64,000 nt of DNA, from the NCBI RefSeq assembly GCF_047468865.1, contig NZ_JBLGTV010000008.1:1-64000 (forward strand), read 5' to 3'. The position numbers were made by a program, and so were the translations under genes. This document shows positions 50,267 through 60,724 of the stretch, in pieces; the stretch's first letter is position 1, and every line of letters begins with the position of its first letter. The notes beneath the pieces were generated by a model that was given only the letters and a program-made list of their open reading frames with translations, was not told the DNA's origin and made no database searches. This DNA is from Castellaniella hirudinis_A (GTDB taxonomy: Bacteria; Pseudomonadota; Gammaproteobacteria; Burkholderiales; Burkholderiaceae_B).

Positions 50267-51936
50267 GCAGACCGCAGGACTACGACTACATCATCGTCGG
50301 GGCGGGTTCCGCCGGCAACGTGCTGGCCCTGCGCCTGAGCGCAGACCCCAATGTCTCGGTGCTGCTGCTGGAAGCCGGCGGCCCCGACTACCGCTTCGAT
50401 TTCCGCACCCAGATGCCGGCGGCCCTGGCCTATCCCCTGCAGGGGCGACGCTACAACTGGGCCTACGAAACCGAACCCGAGCCCCATATGGACGGGCGGC
50501 GCATGAGCTGCGGCCGCGGCAAAGGTCTGGGCGGCTCATCCCTGATCAACGGCATGTGCTATATCCGCGGCAACGCCCTGGATCTGGATCACTGGGCGCA
50601 GCGCCCCGGCCTGGCGCACTGGGCCTACCTGGACTGCCTGCCATACTATCGCCGGGCGGAAAACCGCGACATCGGCGCCAATGACTACCACGGGGCAGGC
50701 GGCCCCCTGGAAGTCTGCACCCCGAAACCGGGCAACAACGCACTGTTCCACGCTCTGGTCGACGCGGGCGTGCAAGCCGGCTATGCCCGCACGGACGATC
50801 TCAACGGCTACCGTCAGGAAGGCTTCGGCCCCATGGATCGCACCACGACACCCCGGGGGCGGCGGGCCAGCACGGCGCGCGGCTACCTGGATCGCGCCCG
50901 TGACCGGGCGAACCTGACCATCCGCACCCATGCGCTGACCGAGCGGGTGCTGCTGGACGGCAAGACCGCCTATGGCGTCAGCTACCAGCACCGGGGCGTC
51001 CCGCACCAGGCCCACGCCCGGCGCGAGGTTCTGCTTTGCGGCGGCGCCATCGCCTCGCCCGCGCTGCTGCAGCGCTCGGGCATCGGCCCGGCGGCGATCC
51101 TGCGGGCGGCCGGGGTGGCCCTGCACCACGAACTGCCCGGCGTCGGGGCCCGGCTGCAGGATCACCTGGAAATCTACATGCAATACGCCTGCACCCAGCC
51201 GGTCTCGCTATATCCCGCCCTGCTGTGGCGCAACCAGCCCGGCATCGGCGCCCAATGGCTATGGTCCGGCACAGGCATCGGCGCCAGCAACCATTTCGAG
51301 GCCGGCGGCTTCATCCGCACCCGCGACGATGCGGCCTGGCCGAACATCCAATACCATTTCCTGCCCGTCGCCGTGAATTACGACGGCAGCGGGGCCATCC
51401 TGGAGCACGGGTTCCAGGCCCACGTGGGCACCATGCGCTCGCGCAGCACGGGACAGGTTCAGGTGGTGTCCGCCAATCCCGCCCAGGCGCCGCGCATCCA
51501 ATTCAACTACATGGCCCACCCGGAGGATTGGCAAGACTTGCGCGCAGCCATCCGCATCACCCGGGACATCATGCGGCAACCCGCCCTGGCGGCCTACTGC
51601 GGGCGGGAAATCAGCCCGGGCGCCGTGGCGCAGACCGACGCCGAACTGGACGCCTTCATCCGCCGGCACGGAGAAACCGCCTACCATCCCTGCGGGTCGT
51701 GCGCCATGGGCGAGGACGAGCACGCCGTGGTGGACGGGCGCGGCCGTGTGCACGGCGTACAGCACTTGCGGGTCATCGACGCCGCCATCATGCCGCGCAT
51801 CATCACGGGCAACTTGAACGCCACCACCATCATGATGGCCGAGAAGCTGGCCGACGACATCCTGGGCCATGCGCCGCTGCCGCGCGCCGACGTCCCTTAT
51901 CATGTCGCCAACGGCCCAAGCCGCGGCGCGGCCTGA
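50263..51936 (+). CDS. betA: choline dehydrogenase (GMC oxidoreductase)
   Basis: A 557-residue membrane-associated FAD enzyme oxidising choline to betaine aldehyde. The FAD dinucleotide motif is [22 protein letters not shown] signature 1 is [20 protein letters not shown]; signature 2 is [17 protein letters not shown]. The active-site His lies in [20 protein letters not shown] and the partner residue in [14 protein letters not shown]. Its start overlaps the betB stop, giving stoichiometric production of the two-step pathway. Confidence 0.93.
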   Translation: MSRPQDYDYIIVGAGSAGNVLALRLSADPNVSVLLLEAGGPDYRFDFRTQMPAALAYPLQGRRYNWAYETEPEPHMDGRRMSCGRGKGLGGSSLINGMCYIRGNALDLDHWAQRPGLAHWAYLDCLPYYRRAENRDIGANDYHGAGGPLEVCTPKPGNNALFHALVDAGVQAGYARTDDLNGYRQEGFGPMDRTTTPRGRRASTARGYLDRARDRANLTIRTHALTERVLLDGKTAYGVSYQHRGVPHQAHARREVLLCGGAIASPALLQRSGIGPAAILRAAGVALHHELPGVGARLQDHLEIYMQYACTQPVSLYPALLWRNQPGIGAQWLWSGTGIGASNHFEAGGFIRTRDDAAWPNIQYHFLPVAVNYDGSGAILEHGFQAHVGTMRSRSTGQVQVVSANPAQAPRIQFNYMAHPEDWQDLRAAIRITRDIMRQPALAAYCGREISPGAVAQTDAELDAFIRRHGETAYHPCGSCAMGEDEHAVVDGRGRVHGVQHLRVIDAAIMPRIITGNLNATTIMMAEKLADDILGHAPLPRADVPYHVANGPSRGAA

Positions 51937-52061
51937 GCGCCCGCCCCCCACCGCCATACGGGCTTTCCCTGCCGGCCCCCATCAGCCGCCATGTTGACCG
52001 TTATACTTGATTGAACCAAGAATCAATCATCAGGCAACCAGCAGGGCAATGGGGGGTCCTC

Positions 52062-54641
52062 ATGAATCAGACGCAGCGGTCAAAGCCGGGCCATGCACGG
52101 CCGCCCTCCTCTGCTGCCGATATCCAGCGGCTGCAAGCCACCATCAAGCAACTGGAACACTCCGAACGCCTGCAGCGCGCCCTGTTCGACATCGCCAACA
52201 CGACGGCCTCGGGGCTGGACATGCAAAGCCTGCTGAAGCGGCTGCACGGCATCATCGCCCAGCTGATGTACGCCGAGAACTTCTTCATCGCGCTGCACAA
52301 CCCGTTGCGGCAAACCCTCCGCTTCATTTATTTCGCCGACACCCGCGACGGCCAGTATTATTCGCCCAATCAGGTATTCACCACCCAGGAGCTGGCCAAT
52401 ACCATCACCTTGCGGCTCATCCGGCATGGCCAGCCCATGCGGGGCCAATCCGATGCCATCGCCAGCAGCCTCGGGCTGCACCCCCGGCAGCGGGTGGGCA
52501 CGCCGTCGACGGACTTCATGGGGGTGCCCATGCTGCGCAACGGCGAAGTGCTGGGCCTGCTGGCGGTTCAGAGCTACGAACCCGGGCAGTCCTACACGGC
52601 GGCCGACCAGGACGTGCTGGCCTTCGTGGCGGAACACGTCCTGAACGCGGTCGAACGCAAATTGGGCCACGAGGCGCTGGAACACCGAGTCGCCGAGCGC
52701 ACCCGCGAACTGGCCCTGGCCAACGCCCAGCTGAAAGAACAAATCCAAGAGCGCGAACGCGCCGCGCACCTGCAAACCACGCTGTACCGCATCGCCGCCC
52801 TGAGCCACAACCAAGACACCCAGGAAAATTTCTACCGCAACATCCATGCGGCGGTCGGCGAACTGCTGAACGCCACGAACTTCGTCATCGCCCTGGTCAG
52901 CGAAGACGGAAAAAACCTGGAATTCCCCTATTACGTCGATCACTCGGGCACCCTCCTCAGCGCGCGCCCCATGAGCAAAGGGATGAGCGAATACGCCATC
53001 CGCCGCGCCGAGACCCTGCTGCTGGACAACCACCAGATCGACCTGCTGATCGCGCAGGGCGAAGTCGACGCCTCGACCTATGGCGCGCCAGCCAGCAGTT
53101 GGCTGGGCGCGCCGCTGCTGGGGCCCCACGGGGTGATGGGCGTCGTGGTCGTGCAAAGCTACCAGCCCGACATGCACTACACCCCGCAAGACGCCGACCT
53201 GCTGACTTTCGTGTCGTACCAGATCGCCAGCACCCTGCAGCGGCGCCTGCAGGACGAAGCCTTGCAGGCGCTGAACGCCCAGCTGGAACAGCGCGTGCTG
53301 GAACGCACCCAAGAACTGCGCAAGCAAATCAATGTGCGTGAACAGGCCCAGCGGCAACTTCGGCACCAGGTGATGCATGACCCCCTGACCGGGCTGCCCA
53401 ACCGCCTGTACCTGCGCAACCATCTGGATCAGGCCCTGGCCCGGCAGCACATCGACCCGACGCAGGGCTTTGCGCTGCTGTATCTGGACGTGGATCGGTT
53501 CAAGCTGTTCAACGACAACCTCGGGCACCTGACGGGCGACGCCGTCCTGAAGGCCGTTGCCGAGCGCCTGGCCGGCTGCGTGCGCTCCCCCGACATCCTG
53601 GGGCGCCTGGCCGGCGACGAATTCGCGATTCTCCTGAACAATTGCCCGCGGGCCGAAACCGCCAGCAGGGTGGCCCAGCGCATCCAGACCCGCATGGAAG
53701 CCGCCATCCGGGCCGACGACCGGCTGCTGCACGTTTCCATCAGTATCGGCATTGCCATGAGCACCCCCGACTATCAAACGGTGGATCAGCTGCTGCACGA
53801 CGCCGATACGGCCCTGTACCAGGCCAAACTGACGGGCAGGCAGCGCTTCGTGCTGTTCGACAAACACATCCAGACCGCCGCCATGAACGTGCTGGATCTG
53901 GAACAGCAAATGCGCACCGCCCTGGACGAGGCGCAGTTCGTGCCGTATTTCCAACCGATCGTCAGCCTGAACGACGGCATCGTGACGGGATACGAAGCCC
54001 TGATCCGCTGGCGACACCCGGAGCGCGGGCTGTTGAGTCCGGCGGCTTTCCTGCCCGCCGCCGAAGCCACGGGCCTGATCGAGGCCATCGACTGGCACAT
54101 GTACCAGCTGGCGCTGACGGCGGCGGTGCCGCTACTGGGCCAGAACCGCATCCTCAACATCAATATTTCCCCGCGCCACTTCCAGAACCGGCACTTTTTC
54201 AACCGGCTTCTGAATCTGCTGGAGCGCACCGGCGTCCACTGCCACCAGCTGTGCATCGAGGTCACAGAAGGCACGCTGCTGTCCGACCCCGCCGGAACGG
54301 GCAAAATCCTGCAGGCCATCAGCGAAACCGGCATCCGCATCGCGCTGGACGACTTCGGCACGGGCTATTCCTCACTCAGCCACGTGCACCAGTTTCCGAT
54401 CAAGACCTTGAAAATCGACCGCTCATTCATCACGCCGCTGGGGACGGGGCAGCCGCAGCGCAGCTCGGCCATTGTCGCGGCGGTTCTGAGCCTGGCCGCG
54501 TCATTGGCCCTGAGCGTCGTCGCCGAAGGCGTGGAAACCGACGCCCAGCGCGACAAACTGCGGGCCATGGGCTGCGACCGCGCCCAGGGATACTTATTCG
54601 GCCGCCCCGCGCCCGCGACGGCCTACGAAACGCCGGCTTGA
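52062..54641 (+). CDS. GAF-GAF-GGDEF-EAL c-di-GMP signalling protein
   Basis: An 859-residue soluble protein. Two GAF domains occupy about 30-205 and 245-405, each followed by a coiled coil (HRVAERTRELALANAQL; EQRVLERTQELRKQI). The GGDEF domain has the variant A-G-D-E-F (residues 517-521), which is often still active. The EAL domain shows Y-E-A-L-I-R-W (E645), LNINISPRHF and IALDDFGTGYSSLS, all catalytic residues expected of an active phosphodiesterase. It may both make and degrade c-di-GMP depending on GAF ligands. ATG 52062 is chosen over a TTG 51 bases upstream. It opens a four-gene same-strand signalling cluster. Confidence 0.88.
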   Translation: MNQTQRSKPGHARPPSSAADIQRLQATIKQLEHSERLQRALFDIANTTASGLDMQSLLKRLHGIIAQLMYAENFFIALHNPLRQTLRFIYFADTRDGQYYSPNQVFTTQELANTITLRLIRHGQPMRGQSDAIASSLGLHPRQRVGTPSTDFMGVPMLRNGEVLGLLAVQSYEPGQSYTAADQDVLAFVAEHVLNAVERKLGHEALEHRVAERTRELALANAQLKEQIQERERAAHLQTTLYRIAALSHNQDTQENFYRNIHAAVGELLNATNFVIALVSEDGKNLEFPYYVDHSGTLLSARPMSKGMSEYAIRRAETLLLDNHQIDLLIAQGEVDASTYGAPASSWLGAPLLGPHGVMGVVVVQSYQPDMHYTPQDADLLTFVSYQIASTLQRRLQDEALQALNAQLEQRVLERTQELRKQINVREQAQRQLRHQVMHDPLTGLPNRLYLRNHLDQALARQHIDPTQGFALLYLDVDRFKLFNDNLGHLTGDAVLKAVAERLAGCVRSPDILGRLAGDEFAILLNNCPRAETASRVAQRIQTRMEAAIRADDRLLHVSISIGIAMSTPDYQTVDQLLHDADTALYQAKLTGRQRFVLFDKHIQTAAMNVLDLEQQMRTALDEAQFVPYFQPIVSLNDGIVTGYEALIRWRHPERGLLSPAAFLPAAEATGLIEAIDWHMYQLALTAAVPLLGQNRILNINISPRHFQNRHFFNRLLNLLERTGVHCHQLCIEVTEGTLLSDPAGTGKILQAISETGIRIALDDFGTGYSSLSHVHQFPIKTLKIDRSFITPLGTGQPQRSSAIVAAVLSLAASLALSVVAEGVETDAQRDKLRAMGCDRAQGYLFGRPAPATAYETPA

Positions 54642-54701
54642 CAGGAACGGGCCGGTGCAGCAAGATTTTGCAAGGCAGGCCATAACAATAATGGAGACGA
54701 C

Positions 54702-56915
54702 ATGGTGGCTGAACGCGAGGACGATGCTTTCACCTTCATGGAAGAAACCGCCAACCCGGACACCCTTTCACCCGCCCACGCCTGGCAGATCCTGCTGGTC
54801 GACGACGAGCCCGACGTCCACGCAGCCACGACGCTGGCCCTGAAAAACACAGAAATCGAAGGCCGCCCCCTGGCCTTCAGCCACGCGTATTCGGCCCAAC
54901 AGGCGCTGGCGCTGCTGCGGCAGCGCGACGATTTTTCCGTCGCCCTGGTCGATGTGGTGATGGGCCGCAACGACGAAGGCCTGCAACTGGTGCGGGAAAT
55001 CCGCGAAGATCTGGCCAACCCGGCCATCCGCATCATTCTGCGCACCGGCCAGCCCGGGTACGCCCCCGAGATCGACACCATCCGCCTGTACGACATCAAC
55101 GACTACAAGACCAAATCCGAACTCACCCAAGTCAGGCTCTTCACCAGCCTGACCATGGCGGTGCGGTCCTACGCCCAGATCCGGCAGCTGGAATCCAGCC
55201 GCCGCGGGCTGGAACAAATCCTCGCGGCCACCACCCAACTCAGCAAGCCCGCCGGCCTGAAAAAATTCGCCAGCGGGCTGGCCACCCAATTGTGCGCCCT
55301 GCTGCAGGTCAAGGAAGAATGCCTGGTGTGCGCCTCCATGCCGGAACCCGGCACCCCTTCCTACGTGCTGGCCGCCGCCGGGTGCTATGACAACTGGATC
55401 GGCATGGCCCTGCAGGACATCCCGGATCAGCGGGTCAAATCCCATCTGCTGCAGGCGCTCGACACGCAGCGGCACCATTTCAGCGACGGGGTCAGTCTGT
55501 ACTTTCCCGGCAAGGGCACGCAGGCCCTGGCGGCCTTCGTCGATATCCCGGGCTCCTTGCAAGACCTTGAACGCGGCCTGCTGGAAGTCTTCTGCAGCAA
55601 CCTGGCCGTGGCCTTCGAGAACCTGCAGCTCTACCTGGACATCAACGACCTGGCCTACCTGGATGCCCTGGTCAACCTGCCCAACCGCAATGCCTTGGTC
55701 GCGGCCATCGACCGCCGGCTACCCGGCAAGGATGCCGTCGCCCTGCTGGATCTGGATAATTTCGCCGACATCAACAGCATCCTGGACGACAGCTACGGCG
55801 ACGCGGTGCTGCAAATGGCCGCCCAGCGGCTGCGCAACAGTTTCCCCGCCGACACCATGGTGGCGCGCCTGGGCAGCGACCTGTTCGGCCTGTACGGGCC
55901 CGCCAGCCAATTGACGCCCCAGCGCATCGCGCAGGTGTTCGCCACGCCCATCGAAATGCCCGCGGGCGAGCCGCTGCGGCTGTCCGCCACGGCCGGGCTG
56001 GTTCAGCTGCACCACGACCCGCAGCCCGGCGTCGCCATCCTGAAAAACGCCGGGGCGGCGCTCAAGCAAGCCAAGCGCTTCCAGCGCGGCAAAGCCATGG
56101 TGTTCGAGGCCACCCAGGCCGACGCGGCCCGCGACCGCATCCAATTGCTGAACCGCCTGCGCGCCTCGTTCTCCGAAGAACGCCTGTTCCTGAACTTCCA
56201 GCCCTTCGTCAACCTGCACGATGGCCGGGTCGTGGGCGCCGAGTGCCTGCTGCGCTGGAAAACCCCTGACGGCCAATTCATCCCCCCGGATCGCTTCATC
56301 CCGCTGGCCGAGCAGTCCGGCCTGATGATCCCGATCGGCGAGTGGGTCTTCAGCACCGCCCTGAAATGGCGCAAAAGCCTGGGCCATCTCGTCGAGCCCG
56401 ATTTCCGGGTGGCCGTCAACGTGTCCCACGTGCAGTTTGCCGAACCCGAGTTCGTCCTGCGCTTCCTGGGCATCCTGGACGCCGTCGGCGTCCCCGGCGC
56501 ACAGGTGGAAATCGAGCTCACCGAATCCGTGGCCATCGGCAACATCAACCGCCTGGCCAGCCGGCTGGACGCGCTGCGGGCACGGGGCATCAGTGTCGCC
56601 ATGGACGACTTCGGCACGGGATACTCCTCCCTGAGCGTCATCCAACGCCTGCGGCTGGATCGCCTGAAGATCGACCGCAGCTTTGTCAGCGGCGACCAAG
56701 GCCCGGACGACAGCTTCGACATCGCCCGCACCGTGATCGCCCTGGCGCGCCACCTCCAGGTGGCCACCATCGCCGAAGGCATCGAGACCGAGGCCCAGCG
56801 CCTGGCGCTGCTGGCCGCCGGCTGCGACGAAGGCCAGGGCTATCTGTTCTCGCGTCCACTGGACGCCGAGGCATTCAGGCAGTGGCTCATCCAACAGGCG
56901 GCCGACAGCCGCTAG
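54702..56915 (+). CDS. REC-DUF3369-GGDEF(degenerate)-EAL response regulator
   Basis: A 737-residue response regulator. The receiver domain (about 28-150) has ILLVDDEPDVHAATT, phosphoacceptor D84 in VALVDVVMG and the conserved K in KTKSEL. A DUF3369 sensor-like domain follows (about 155-315). The GGDEF site is replaced by L-G-S-D-L-F, so no cyclase activity is expected. The EAL domain has A-E-C-L-L-R-W in place of E-A-L, yet keeps ELTESVA and AMDDFGTGYSSLS, so phosphodiesterase activity is plausible. The histidine kinase at 57988 is the obvious partner. It starts 60 bp after the preceding gene. Confidence 0.88.
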   Translation: MVAEREDDAFTFMEETANPDTLSPAHAWQILLVDDEPDVHAATTLALKNTEIEGRPLAFSHAYSAQQALALLRQRDDFSVALVDVVMGRNDEGLQLVREIREDLANPAIRIILRTGQPGYAPEIDTIRLYDINDYKTKSELTQVRLFTSLTMAVRSYAQIRQLESSRRGLEQILAATTQLSKPAGLKKFASGLATQLCALLQVKEECLVCASMPEPGTPSYVLAAAGCYDNWIGMALQDIPDQRVKSHLLQALDTQRHHFSDGVSLYFPGKGTQALAAFVDIPGSLQDLERGLLEVFCSNLAVAFENLQLYLDINDLAYLDALVNLPNRNALVAAIDRRLPGKDAVALLDLDNFADINSILDDSYGDAVLQMAAQRLRNSFPADTMVARLGSDLFGLYGPASQLTPQRIAQVFATPIEMPAGEPLRLSATAGLVQLHHDPQPGVAILKNAGAALKQAKRFQRGKAMVFEATQADAARDRIQLLNRLRASFSEERLFLNFQPFVNLHDGRVVGAECLLRWKTPDGQFIPPDRFIPLAEQSGLMIPIGEWVFSTALKWRKSLGHLVEPDFRVAVNVSHVQFAEPEFVLRFLGILDAVGVPGAQVEIELTESVAIGNINRLASRLDALRARGISVAMDDFGTGYSSLSVIQRLRLDRLKIDRSFVSGDQGPDDSFDIARTVIALARHLQVATIAEGIETEAQRLALLAAGCDEGQGYLFSRPLDAEAFRQWLIQQAADSR

Positions 56916-56923
56916 GGGATACG

Positions 56924-57991
56924 ATGATCTCCCGGCGCGCCCTACAGGTATCGATGCTGCTGGCGGGGCTGGCCCCCTGGCTGGGCGTCCGGGCCGCGCC
57001 CGCCGGCAAAGCCTGGCGGGTCGGGGCGCTGTACTGGTCATCCACCATTGCCGGCCAGGTGGCCATGCGCCAGGGGCTGGAGACCCGGATCGCCGACCTG
57101 AACCGGGCGGCGCAACAGGCAAACACCCCGGAAATCCACCTGCACCCCCGGGTGGCCGGCGATGGCCCGGACGGCATCACGCGCCAGATCGAACATATGC
57201 AGGCCATGGTGGCGGCCGGGCTGGACGCCCTCATCGTCCAGCCCACCGACAACGCCGCCCTGGCCGCTCCCCTGGCCGCCGCCAATCTGGCGGGCATCCC
57301 GGTCATCGCCTACGATCAATACATCAGCACCGGAACCCTGGCCGCCTACATCTCCTCCGATAATTACCAAGCGGGATACCTGGCCGGAGAATACCTGGCC
57401 AGCACCTTCAGGGTCGGCACGACGATCCGTCTGGTGCTGGTGGAATATCCCGCCGTTTCCTCCACGGTCGAACGGCTCAATGGCTTTCTGGACGGCCTGA
57501 AAGACCGGCGGCGCGCTTTCCAGATCGTCCGCTCCTATCGGGCCGTCACGCCGGCGGCGGGACGGGTGGCGGGACGGCTGATCCTGCAGGATTTCCCCGA
57601 CACCGGCAGCATCGACGCCATTTTCGCCGTCAACGACGGCGCGGGGCTGGCGGTCGTCGAGACATTGGCGCGGGCGGGACGCCACGAAATCGGCATCGCC
57701 ACCATCGACGGCGACCCGGCCGCCCTGCCCTATATCCGGGCGGGCAGCCTGCTGCGCATCGACGTCGCGCAGTTCTGCGGCCCCTTGGGCGCCCAGGTGG
57801 CGGACACACTCCACGATCTCCTGCGGGGCCGGGCCGTTCCGGCCCGCATCCTCATCCCCACTTTCCCGATCACGCAAGACACGCTGCCCCGATATCCCGG
57901 CTGGGCCGGCCCCATCCCCGCCGCATTCAAAAAACACTGGGCCTCCAGCGACCCTGTCTGGCATGGCGCTTCCGCCCGGACGCCGCCATGA
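56924..57991 (+). CDS. periplasmic sugar-type binding protein without ABC transporter
   Basis: A 355-residue type I periplasmic binding protein (peripla_BP_4 type, as for ribose/galactose and LuxP). The signal MISRRALQVSMLLAGLAPWL has a twin-arginine S-R-R-x-L motif, so Tat export is possible. The fold shows GLDALIVQPTDNAALAAPL, GIPVIAYDQYISTGTLAAYI, AIFAVNDGAGLAVVETLARA and IATIDGDPAALPYIRAG. It starts eight bases after the response regulator and overlaps the kinase gene by ATGA. With no permease or ATPase nearby, it most likely presents a ligand to the kinase. The ligand is unknown. Confidence 0.85.
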   Translation: MISRRALQVSMLLAGLAPWLGVRAAPAGKAWRVGALYWSSTIAGQVAMRQGLETRIADLNRAAQQANTPEIHLHPRVAGDGPDGITRQIEHMQAMVAAGLDALIVQPTDNAALAAPLAAANLAGIPVIAYDQYISTGTLAAYISSDNYQAGYLAGEYLASTFRVGTTIRLVLVEYPAVSSTVERLNGFLDGLKDRRRAFQIVRSYRAVTPAAGRVAGRLILQDFPDTGSIDAIFAVNDGAGLAVVETLARAGRHEIGIATIDGDPAALPYIRAGSLLRIDVAQFCGPLGAQVADTLHDLLRGRAVPARILIPTFPITQDTLPRYPGWAGPIPAAFKKHWASSDPVWHGASARTPP

Positions 57992-60720
57992 AAGCGCCGC
58001 GCCGCAACACGGACCGCAGGCTGGATTTTTCCACCATCGACCGGCGCATGGCGCTGGCCTTCGGCCTGCTGATTCTGGGCCTGATGCTGGCTGTGTCCCT
58101 GGCCATCGGCTGGTACGTGCGCACCGCGGCCGAGCGGGAACAAAACCGCCTGGTCACCCTGACGACCCAGCTGCTGTCCGACGCCGTCGGCCGGGTCAGT
58201 TTCTCCGGTCAGTACCAGGTGCAGCTGTTGCTGGACAAGATCGCCCGGGAACAAAGCGGCATCGCCTATGTGCGCTTGATCGACACCCAGGGCCGCATCG
58301 TGGCCGACAGCCACCCGCTTCCCAACGCCCGCACGCACCTGCCCTCCCGCGAATTCGCCCGCCTCGCCCCTTTGCTGCAAGCCGGCGCCGTCCCGCAGAT
58401 CCGCCTGCAGACCCTGGAAGACGGCCAGCCCGTGCGGGAGGTCAGCCTGGCCTACCGGGGCGGCTTCAACAATGAATTCCAGGGCATCATGCAAGTGGGA
58501 ATTTCCGGCGCGCGGCAGGACACCGCCATGCGCGACGATCTGTTCTACGTGGCCGGCCTGCTGGGCGCCCTGCTGCTGGCCGGCATCCTGGCCACCCTGG
58601 CCGTCAGCCGGCATTTCGGCCGGCCCGTTCGCCAATTGGCCGCCAACATGGCGGATCAGCGCCACCGCCTGGGCGAAATCCTGGACGCCCTGGGGGCCGG
58701 CACCTGGGAATGGAACCTGGCCACCAACCAGGTGCAAGTCAATCAAGAATGGGCGCGCATCAGCGGATACCTGGGCGACGCGGCCCAGCCCATCACCAAG
58801 GAAAACATCCAGGACCAGTGCCATCCAGACGATGTGGCGCTTTTCCAGCACGCCCTGGATGCCCATCTGTCCGGCCAGGCGGCCGGCTATCTATGCGAAT
58901 ACCGCATCCTCCACCCGGACGGGCAGACGGTCTGGGTGCTCGACAGCGGGCAAATCGTCCAGCGCGACGACCAGGGCCGGCCCGTCCGCATGGCGGGGGC
59001 GCGCTTCGACATCACCGACAGACGCCGGGCGGAACAGGAATTCCACCAGGAAAGCGAACGCTTCCGCGCACTGGCGAAGGCGTCGGGCACCGGCGTCTGG
59101 GAATGGGACGCCAACACCGGCCATCTGTGGTGCAGCCCGGAATACTTCAGCATGCTGGGCCGCGACCCCGCCGACTACGCGGATCTGCCGCAACAAAACC
59201 TGAACGCCGCCTGGAAAGCCCTGCTGCACCCGGACGACCGCGCGCGCGCCACGCGCAGTTTCAGCGAATACCTGGCCTCTGACTTGACCAGCCTGTACGA
59301 AAACGAATTCCGCCTGGCCCACGCGGACGGCTCCTGGATTTGGGTGTGGTCGCGCGGCAGCACCCTGCGGGATGCCGAAGGCCGCCCCACGTCCCGCACC
59401 ATCGGCACCCATATCAACGTCGACGCCCTGAAGCAAACCGAAAACCGCCTGCGGGAAAGCCAGGAACGCCTGCAGCTGATCAGCAACAACATCCCCAACT
59501 GCATGGTGTTCCAGGTCGACTGCGGCCCCTCGGGCGCAAGCCGGCGGTACACCTACGTCAGCGAAGGCGTCGAAACCCTGCACGGCGTCCAGGCCGCGGC
59601 GGTGCTGCAAGACCCGGATCTGATCCGGCGGCAGCTCAACCCCGCCGACCAGGCCATGATCGAGGCCCACGAGCGGCAGTGCCTGGAAAATCTGGATACG
59701 TTCAAAGTCGAAGTGCGCGCCACCCTGCCGGACGGACGCCAGCACTGGTCCCTGATTGTCTCCTCGCCCAGGCGGCTGTCCAACGGGCACCTGGTCTTCG
59801 ACGGCATCGAACTGGATGTCACGGCGCGCAAGCTGCGCGAGCAGGAGATCGAACGCCTGAACAGCAGCCTGGAACAAAGAGTCCAAGAGCGCACCAAGAC
59901 CCTGCGCGCCACCCTGGATCGGCTGCGCCACACCCAGGATGAACTGCTGCAAAGCGAAAAACTGGCCTCGCTGGGCGCCCTGGTGGCGGGGGTCTCGCAC
60001 GAGCTCAACACCCCGATCGGCAATGCCGTGACCGTGGCCTCCACGCTGGTGGATACGCACCGGCGCTTTCGCCGCCAGACCGAAACCGGGCTGACCCGCA
60101 GCGCGCTGGCCGGCTACCTGGAAGACGTCGAAGAAGGCGGGCGGATCATCGAACGCAACCTCAGCCGCGCCGCCGAGCTGATCGGCAGTTTCAAGCAACT
60201 GGCGGCCGACCAGGCCAGCGACCAACGCCGCGCCTTCGACCTGCACAGCGTGGTGGACGAAGTCATCATGGCGATGCAGCCCGCCGTGCGCAAAACCCCC
60301 ATCCAGCTCACCAGCGACGTGCCCCCGGGGCTGATGATGGACAGCTACCCCGGCCCGCTGGGCCAGGTCTTGATGAACCTGATCAACAACGCGCTGATCC
60401 ACGCATTCGAAGGCCGCCAGAGCGGCAATATCCTGCTGGATCTCGACCTCGCCAAGCCGGCCGGCAGCATTGTCCTGATCGTGCAGGACGATGGCTGCGG
60501 CATCCCCGAGGCCAATCTGAAGCGCATTTTCGACCCCTTCTTTTCCACCCGGCTCAATCAGGGCGGATCGGGCCTGGGCCTGCACATTACGCATACCCTG
60601 GTCACCGGCCTGCTGGGCGGACGCATCCGGGTGGACAGCACGCCGCAAAAAGGCACCCGGTTCACCCTGACGCTGCCCCTGCGGGCCCCCGCCAGCCCCC
60701 GGCACCGGCCGGCGCGCTGA
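57988..60720 (+). CDS. PAS-containing sensor histidine kinase
   Basis: A 910-residue membrane kinase. TM1 is about 24-46 and TM2 about 190-210, enclosing a periplasmic sensor of roughly 140 residues. Three PAS domains follow (about 228-345, 355-475, 485-605), then a coiled coil. The phosphoacceptor is H671 in VAGVSHELNTPIGNAVTVAS, a variant H-box class with HELNTP. The HATPase_c has NLINNALIHAFEG, VQDDGCGIPEANL and GGSGLGLHITHTL. Coupling to the binding-protein gene (ATGA) and the REC-DUF3369 gene suggests a ligand-to-c-di-GMP circuit resembling LuxP-LuxQ in layout. Confidence 0.9.
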   Translation: MKAPRRNTDRRLDFSTIDRRMALAFGLLILGLMLAVSLAIGWYVRTAAEREQNRLVTLTTQLLSDAVGRVSFSGQYQVQLLLDKIAREQSGIAYVRLIDTQGRIVADSHPLPNARTHLPSREFARLAPLLQAGAVPQIRLQTLEDGQPVREVSLAYRGGFNNEFQGIMQVGISGARQDTAMRDDLFYVAGLLGALLLAGILATLAVSRHFGRPVRQLAANMADQRHRLGEILDALGAGTWEWNLATNQVQVNQEWARISGYLGDAAQPITKENIQDQCHPDDVALFQHALDAHLSGQAAGYLCEYRILHPDGQTVWVLDSGQIVQRDDQGRPVRMAGARFDITDRRRAEQEFHQESERFRALAKASGTGVWEWDANTGHLWCSPEYFSMLGRDPADYADLPQQNLNAAWKALLHPDDRARATRSFSEYLASDLTSLYENEFRLAHADGSWIWVWSRGSTLRDAEGRPTSRTIGTHINVDALKQTENRLRESQERLQLISNNIPNCMVFQVDCGPSGASRRYTYVSEGVETLHGVQAAAVLQDPDLIRRQLNPADQAMIEAHERQCLENLDTFKVEVRATLPDGRQHWSLIVSSPRRLSNGHLVFDGIELDVTARKLREQEIERLNSSLEQRVQERTKTLRATLDRLRHTQDELLQSEKLASLGALVAGVSHELNTPIGNAVTVASTLVDTHRRFRRQTETGLTRSALAGYLEDVEEGGRIIERNLSRAAELIGSFKQLAADQASDQRRAFDLHSVVDEVIMAMQPAVRKTPIQLTSDVPPGLMMDSYPGPLGQVLMNLINNALIHAFEGRQSGNILLDLDLAKPAGSIVLIVQDDGCGIPEANLKRIFDPFFSTRLNQGGSGLGLHITHTLVTGLLGGRIRVDSTPQKGTRFTLTLPLRAPASPRHRPAR

Positions 60721-60724
60721 TGTG

